Source: Hippophae tibetana
Lineage: Eukaryota > Streptophyta > Magnoliopsida > Rosales > Elaeagnaceae
Assembly (NCBI GenBank): GCA_037013495.1
Contig: CM072811.1
Location: 23,711,659-23,775,658, forward strand
Direction of reading: 5' to 3'
Length of the DNA: 64,000 bases
Each line of letters starts with the position of its first letter. The first letter of the stretch is position 1. This document shows positions 56,740-64,000 of this stretch, in pieces. The position numbers and the translations under genes were made by a program. The notes beneath the pieces were generated by a model. The model was not told where the DNA came from and made no database searches. It saw only the letters and a list, made by a program, of their open reading frames with translations.

Positions 56740-57915
56740 AACCATTGAGGCGAACCGACTAGAGATCCACGTAATCCAGCCAATTATGGAGTTTCCACCA
56801 ATGGAACGTGGGTGTGAAGAAGTCCGGAAACCACCAAAGGAGCCTCGAGCCAAGTTGAAAGACATGCTTTCTAGCTTAGAAGTACGTGTTGGGAGTGCGT
56901 AGGACAACTTAGGAGAGTTGTTCGACCGAGTGGACAACTTGGAGGAATGTTGCAATGGCTTAGAGGCCAAGGATGTGGAGATCCATGCAACAGTCAAGAT
57001 GTCCTTCAATTAGCTAGATGGTGGGTTAAGGCAAGAGATCGATGGGTTGAAGGTCGAACTTGCCAAAGTACGAGATCTTTTCCAAAGAGAAATTGCTAAT
57101 TTGTTGTTTAGAGTCGAGGATATAGGTGGTGACCTAGCTCTTTGTAAGCAGGTTATGTCCTCAGGAACTAGCACAACCACCATCATTGAGGCCAAGAAGG
57201 TGGATGTTCCCAAGCCAAAGACCTTCAATACTGCTAGGAATGCTAGGGAAGTTGAGAACTTCTTATGGGGGCTTGAACAATATTTTGAGGCTACTGGCAT
57301 AACTGACCTTGCCAACAAGATCCGAACTGCTGCCATGTACTCATTTGACACTGTTATGCTATGGTGGAAATGGAGGCATGGTGAGGTGAAACGAGGGGTT
57401 TGCACAATTGAAACCTTTGATGATTTCAAAAGGGAGTTCAAAATCTAATTCTTCCCTGTAAATGTTGTAGATGAGGCAATGGGTCGATTGCGACGATTAA
57501 AGCAAACATGTAGCATAAAGGACTATGTAAAGGAGTTTACAACTTTGCTGCTAGAAGTCTCTGACACTTTAGACAAGGACGCTTTATTTTTATTCATGGA
57601 TGGTCTCCAATCATGGGCTAACCTTGAACTCAAGCGACGTGGTTTCCAAGACTTATCTTTGGTCATTGCGGTTACAGAGAGCCTTATTGAATACTCCAAA
57701 ACAAAGAGAGCTCAAAGACCACAAATAGAAAGTTTGGTGGAGTAAAGAGTGGAAGAGGCCATGCCAAAAGTCAAGGCCACAAAATTCAAAAAGAAAGCTT
57801 CTCGTTTAAATCACGAGATAAAGGGAAGGAAAGAGAGGATCGTGCCTCGAAACCCCGTGTGATGTTTTTCATATGCGACAGACCACATTGGGCACATGAA
57901 TGTCCAAAAAGAAAG
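56740..57915 (+). pseudogene. Gypsy-C gag and zinc knuckle
   Basis: A coiled-coil N-terminal part (LEVRVGSA, LFDRVDNLEE, VELAKVRDLFQREI; 56870-57110) leads to the gag domain at 57190-57745: VDVPKPKTFNTARNAREVEN, WGLEQYFEATGI, MLWWKWRHGEV, FDDFKREFKI, and then LRRLKQTCSIKDYVKEFTTL. The nucleocapsid knuckle near 57862-57912 reads FFICDRPHWAHEC: the first cysteine of CX2CX4HX4C is a phenylalanine. Stops at 57010-57012, 57446-57448 and 57743-57745 and a frameshift break the frame. Confidence 0.88.
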
Positions 57916-58029
57916 GCATTGAGTGCCTTAGTTGCCTCCACACATGACCAAGATGGAGGTGAGACAAATGAAGGCACAAAGATGGGTTCTTTGTGGCTAC
58001 TTGGTGCATTATAAAGTGCCCCAAAGACC

Positions 58030-58500
58030 CCTAAAGGCTTAATATTCATAGATGCAATCATCAATGGGAAGGTCACCAAAGCTTTGGTTGACACAGATGC
58101 ATCTCATAACTTTGTTTCATTAGAGAAAGCAAAGAGACTTGGCCTTAAGGTTGTCATTGGAGAAGGATCTCTTAAAGCAATTAACTTGACAGCACTACCT
58201 TTCCAAGGAGTTGCTCGTGGATTTAAGGTCAATCTTGGTGCTTGGACTGACCAAGTGGACTTAACAATGGCTCCTATGGATGACTTCTCGGTAGTATTCG
58301 ACATAGAGTTCTTGGACAAGTTAGAGCTTTCCTTGTGCCATACTCAAACTATATGTGCATCATGGATGGATCAAAGGCTTATGTGGTATCGACGGAGAGG
58401 ACCACCAGACCTACTACCCAAGCTCTCTCAGGACTTCAATTCAAGAAAGGATGGAAGAGGGAAGATGAGAGTTACTTGGCCATCTTAAAGAAGTACGAAG
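58030..58500 (+). pseudogene. Gypsy-C protease remnant
   Basis: ALVDTDASHNFVSLEKAKRL at 58081-58140 is the retropepsin active-site segment. The family D-T/S-G triad reads D-T-D, so the catalytic glycine is lost. KVNLGAWTDQVDLTMAPMDD and FDIEFLDKLE match the rest of the domain. Frameshifts lead on to the RT linker (LPPRREVDHKIELELG, 58600-58650). Confidence 0.85.
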
Positions 58501-58589
58501 ATGAGGAGGCGTCACCAAAGCCAAGCTTGCCGACAGAAGTGCAAGTTGTCTTAGATAAGTTCTATGATGTGATGCTTGAGGCGTTGCCC

Positions 58590-59235
58590 AAATGGTTACC
58601 TCCAAGGAGGGAGGTAGACCACAAAATTGAGTTGGAACTTGGCACAAGGCCACCAGTAATGAGCCCTTATCGAATGGAAAACTCAGAGTTGGCATAATTG
58701 CGGAAGCAACTCGATGAATTTCTGGATGTTGGCTTCATAAGGCCCTCTAAACCCTTTTTGGTACCTCGGTGCTCTTTCAGAAGAAGAATGATGGCTCGCT
58801 ACGGAAGTGCATTGATTATCGGGTTCTAAATAAGATCACGGTAAAGAACAAGTATCATATCCCACTCATTGTTGACTTGTTCAATCAACTTGGGAACACA
58901 AGATACTTCTCAAAATTGGACTTGTGATCAGGATACTACCAGGTACGTATAGCTAAAGAGGATGAGCCCAAGACCACATGTGTGACCAGGTACAGTGCAT
59001 ATGAGTTCCTTGTCATGCCATTTGGTCTCATTAATGCACCTGCCACCTTTTGTGCTCTCATGAAAAAGATTTTACATCCCTACCTCGATCGGTTTGTGGT
59101 AGTATATCTTGACAACATTGTGATATATAGTCAAACTTTGGAAGAACATCTTGAGCACTTGAGGAAGGTGTTTGAGGTCTTAAGAGAAAATGAACTATAT
59201 GTCAAGAAGGAAAAACGTTCATTTGCCTAAGATGA
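58590..59235 (+). pseudogene. Gypsy-C reverse transcriptase remnant
   Basis: The N-terminal LPPRREVDHKIEL and MSPYRM block is followed, after a stop (58696) and frameshift, by [20 protein letters not shown] (58808-58868) and YFSKLDL-SGYYQVRI across a TGA at 58926. The 58982-59230 part has YEFLVMPFGLINAPATF and VVYLDNIVIYSQTLEEH. The catalytic Y-x-D-D box reads YLDN, as in Gypsy-B, so the polymerase should be dead (inference). Confidence 0.9.
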
Positions 59236-59993
59236 GTTGATGTTCTTAGGCCATAGGATAAAAGATGGATGGAACCAAGATGAAAGCCATCCAAGAATGG
59301 GAACCTCTTGCCAAGGTCCCCGAGTTAAGGTCTTTTCTTCGGCTTGTGAACTATTACAGAAGTTTTATCAAATTCTACTCAACGAGAGCAACCCCATTGA
59401 CTGACCTACTCAAAAATAACAAGTCTTGAGAATGGACAAGTGAATGTCAAGCCTCATTCAAAGACTTGAAGAAGGCCATTAGTGGAGAATTGATGCTTTG
59501 CCTACCAGACCCCTCCAAGATGTACAAGCTACATACAGATGCTTCAAACTTTACCATTGTTGGAGTGTTGATGCAGGAAGGGCGTCTGATAGCTTATGAG
59601 AGTCGTAAGCTTAATGACACTGAACCTCGCTACACGATATAATAAAAGGAGATGACAACTATCATCTATTGCTTAAAGGTGTGATGACATTACTTGTTGG
59701 GTTCTCACTTTGTGATAATGATGGATAATGTAGCAACCAACTAATTCTAGACTCAAAAGAAGGTGAGTCTTAAGCAAGCTCGATGGCAAGACTTCTTGAC
59801 GGAGTTTGACTACAAGCTAGAGTACAAGCCCGACAAGGCTAACATGGTGGTTGATGCACTAAGTCGTAAGGCGGAGTTAGCAGCCTTGAGTAGACCGAAC
59901 AATCCTTTGCTGGAAAGGATCAAAGAATGGTTGGAGCATGATACCCTGGCTCAAAACCTTTTTTCCCTCATCATGGAAAGAAAGACAAGGTGA
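59236..59993 (+). pseudogene. Gypsy-C RNase H remnant
   Basis: A connecting FLGHRI segment and LRSFLRLVNYYRSFI-like text (59320-59365) precede the RNase H core. Near 59530-59640 the core reads LHTDASNFTIVGVLMQEGR and IAYESRKLNDTE. After stops, 59763-59993 has RWQDFLTEFDYKLEYKPDKA and VDALSRKAEL, which closes the domain with the conserved VDALSR. In-frame stops near 59640 and 59743 interrupt it. Confidence 0.85.
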
Positions 59994-59999
59994 TTTTGG

Positions 60000-61376
60000 C
60001 TGAGTGACGGAATACTTTACGCCAAATAGAATTGGATATTTGTGCCAAAGTGGGGGAACTTAAGAAAGAAGCTTATCAAGGATTGCCACGATTCACTATG
60101 GGCTAGACACCTAGGAATAAGATGCACCCTTGCCTTAATCAAGTCCATTTACTATTGGCCTCAACTACAAGATAATGTTGAAGTTTATATGAGGACTTGT
60201 CTTGTATGCCAACAGGATAAGATAGAGCATCATGCACTCAGAGGTTTGCTAGATTCGCTACCTATCCCAGAGAGACCATAGGAAAATGTCTTAATGGACT
60301 TCGTTACTTGCTTTCCAAAATCAGAGAGCTTTGGCAGCATCATTGTAGTCATTGATCGCTTCAGCAAGTATGCAACATTCATACCTGTCTCAGTAGATTA
60401 CACTACGGATGAGATGACATGGTTGTTCCTCAAGCACGTTGTGAAGCATTGGAGAATTCCATCCAACATCGTAAGTGATCGAGACCCTCGATTTACTGGA
60501 AAGTTTTGGACGGAATTGTTCAAGTTATTGGAATCATACTTGAACTTCTCCACAAACTTTCATCCATAGAGCGATAGACAAACAGAACGTGCCAATGCAT
60601 TACTGGAGCTTTACCTCAGGCACTTTGTTAGTGCCAACCAACATGATTGGGCTAAGTTGCTAGATGTAGCCCAATTTTCTTATAACTTGTAAATAAGCAA
60701 GCCCACCATGAAGAGTCCCTTCGAGATCATCATGTGATAGCAACCTATGAATCCTCATGCTTTAGCCATAAGCTATGAAGGAAAGAGTCATGTTGCCTTC
60801 AAATTTTCCAAGGTGTGGCATGAGCAAGCCTAGTTAGCCCGAGCCTATTTAAACAAGGCATCTAAAAAGATGAAGAAATGGGCTGACAAGAAAATGAGAA
60901 TGGTTGAATTTCAGGAAGGAGATTTAGTCCTTGTCAAATTATTGCCCTAACATTTCAAGTCCTTACGAAAGGTTCACAAGAGGTTGGTACGGAAGTATGA
61001 AGGGTCATTTCCAATCCTCAAGCGAGTCGGTAAGGTGTCTTACAAACTACAACTCCCTCTGAAGCTTAAAATCTATTCAATTTTTCATGTCAGCATATTG
61101 AAGCTTTATCATGGAGACGAGGAAGACACAAGTTGGGGAGAATCAAAGAGGGCGTCCACTGTAATAGTAGCCTTCTTTGATAGAGAAGTGGACTCTATCT
61201 TGGCAGACCGCCTAATTCAGCATATGGGTGTACCAAGTTTTCAGGAATACTTAGTCAAGTGGAAGAATGCCCCGGACATAAAGACAAGCTGGGAACTTGA
61301 AGACTCTTTGTGGCAATTCAAAGATTACATAAAGAGGTTCAAGCTTAAAGGCGCGATGAAGGCGTCGCGAACTTGA
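60000..61376 (+). pseudogene. Gypsy-C integrase with C-terminal chromodomain
   Basis: The zinc HHCC part (60042-60281) includes CHDSLWARHLG and YMRTCLVCQQDK. The core (60294-60570) starts MDFVTCFPKSE and has VVIDRFSKYATFIPV and IVSDRDPRFTGKFWTEL. A stop then precedes QTERANALLELYLRHF, which holds the conserved glutamate. The last part, open at 60984-61376, has the GPF-like region (KYEGSFPILKRVG, LKIYSIFHVSILK) and, at 61185-61343, a chromodomain (VDSILADRLIQH, EYLVKWKNAPDIKTSWE). Plant chromovirus chromodomains help target integration to heterochromatin. The aromatic position usually in VKWKG is followed here by N rather than G. Confidence 0.9.
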
Positions 61377-61387
61377 GTGGGAGAGGG
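61377..61387 (+). promoter_or_regulatory. Gypsy-C polypurine tract
   Basis: GTGGGAGAGGG lies directly between the polyprotein stop and the TGTGCG start of the 3' LTR. Confidence 0.8.
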
Positions 61388-62032
61388 TGTGCGTCCCGCT
61401 CAAATTGTCCCTTAAAATCCAAAGAAATGGTGATTGCTTAAAGGATCTAGAATTTTCTACAAGTTACTACATGGGAAAGTTCTAGAGTGGCCTAAAGATG
61501 TCTAGAGGGAGCTAGAGTTAGATGGACTCAACTCAAGCCTTGAAGACTCTAAAATGTTCCAGAGTACGCTAGAAGGTGATGGAATATTCTAAAACATGTT
61601 GGATGGTTCATGAAGAATGTAGAAGTCTTTAGAAGCTTTCGAAACATCATGAAACTTGCATGAAGGAACTAGAAAATCCTAGAAGACTCTAAAGTTAGCT
61701 AGACTTGACTAAAAGGTTCTGGAACCTTGTGGCATATTGTAGATAGAGCTAGAATAATGTAAGATATTCTTATACATTCTAGACATAGAATAATCTAAAA
61801 ACTTGTGACATGGTCTTAAGTTTGGTGTCACACTATAAATAAACCTATTGGTCTTCATTTGTATTCATCCTTAGAATTCTTGGGAAATTATAAGATAACC
61901 TTATACTTTACAAACTCTATTGTTTTCATTTTAAATCCTCTAAATCTCTAAATCTTTTTCTAGTCTATTTAAAATGTTTTGTTCGTATTGAAAGACATAC
62001 TTAATGCAACAGATCATACTAAGTGTCGCACA
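61388..62032 (+). repeat. Gypsy-C 3' LTR (645 bp) with TATA box
   Basis: The tips TGTGCG and CGCACA are perfectly complementary. TATAAATA at 61834-61841 is a likely promoter. Upstream of it the U3 region has many TCTAGA/CTAGAA/TTCTAGA-type pieces, including three GAAnnTTC or TTCnnGAA dyads (61450-61457, 61582-61589, 61717-61724). The LTR end is followed by ATCGT, which may be one half of a target duplication whose partner is lost. Confidence 0.8.

Positions 62033-64000
<1,968 letters not shown>

Larger units (their letters stand above)
56740..62032 (+). mobile_element. Gypsy-C: chromovirus-type Ty3/gypsy element lacking its 5' LTR
   Basis: Gag, CCHC knuckle, protease, RT, RNase H, integrase and a C-terminal chromodomain follow each other on the plus strand, and the chromodomain defines the chromovirus branch. 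The stop codon of the polyprotein (61374-61376) is followed at once by the polypurine tract and the 3' LTR (61388-62032). The region is clearly less AT-rich than its surroundings. There are frameshifts and in-frame stops; protease and RT catalytic residues are altered. The exact chromovirus clade cannot be decided by eye. Confidence 0.92.

Noticed and set aside
56734..58695. Several minus-strand open frames of 70-143 codons
   Set aside because: Shadows opposite the Gypsy-C gag, protease and RT frames, which carry the recognised domains.

Overview
This window is nuclear DNA of a flowering plant, most likely a eudicot. It is strongly AT-rich, its two recognisable host genes are spliced, and nearly everything else is LTR-retrotransposon or DNA-transposon debris. 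I cannot place the species. The two supported host genes sit near the ends: a class II LBD (LOB-domain) transcription factor at 2796-3625 (+, two exons, complete) and the 5' part of a casein kinase 2 catalytic alpha subunit gene at 62367-63796 (+, three exons seen, running off the window). A third, uncertain, exon-like reading frame lies at 53256-53525.

Layout. 1-2495: intergenic, holding a compact TRIM element (483-811). 2496-3825: LBD gene. 5273-14150: old Ty3/gypsy element (Gypsy-A) with diverged LTRs, a gag remnant and a plant-transposon-like ORF in place of pol, interrupted by a reverse-oriented solo LTR (10209-11948). 15879-21826: full-length Ty1/copia element on the minus strand (Copia-A) with a 5-bp target duplication. 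22900-25330: CACTA transposon remnant carrying a striking long inverted repeat (24440-24740). 29403-36088: non-autonomous SIRE-like copia element (Copia-B) without pol, its 3' LTR fused to a truncated Athila-like gypsy element (Gypsy-B, 36089-44982). 47500-52290: 3'-truncated copia element (Copia-C). 52765-53208: reverse copia LTR with PBS. 53653-53965: foldback repeat. 54398-54720: CACTA-like end. 56740-62032: chromovirus gypsy element (Gypsy-C) lacking its 5' LTR, with a C-terminal chromodomain and an intact-looking 3' LTR. 62367-64000: CK2 alpha gene.

No element appears able to move by itself. Their reading frames carry many stops and frameshifts, and two reverse transcriptases have lost the second catalytic aspartate. 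The most interesting signals are the roughly 140-bp-arm hairpin between direct repeats in the CACTA remnant, the pol-less gypsy and SIRE-like elements, the copia/gypsy recombination junction near 36088, the TRIM, and a chromovirus LTR with heat-shock-element-like dyads ending 335 bp upstream of the CK2 start codon. All alignments were made by eye, so element borders marked approximate could shift by tens of bases.
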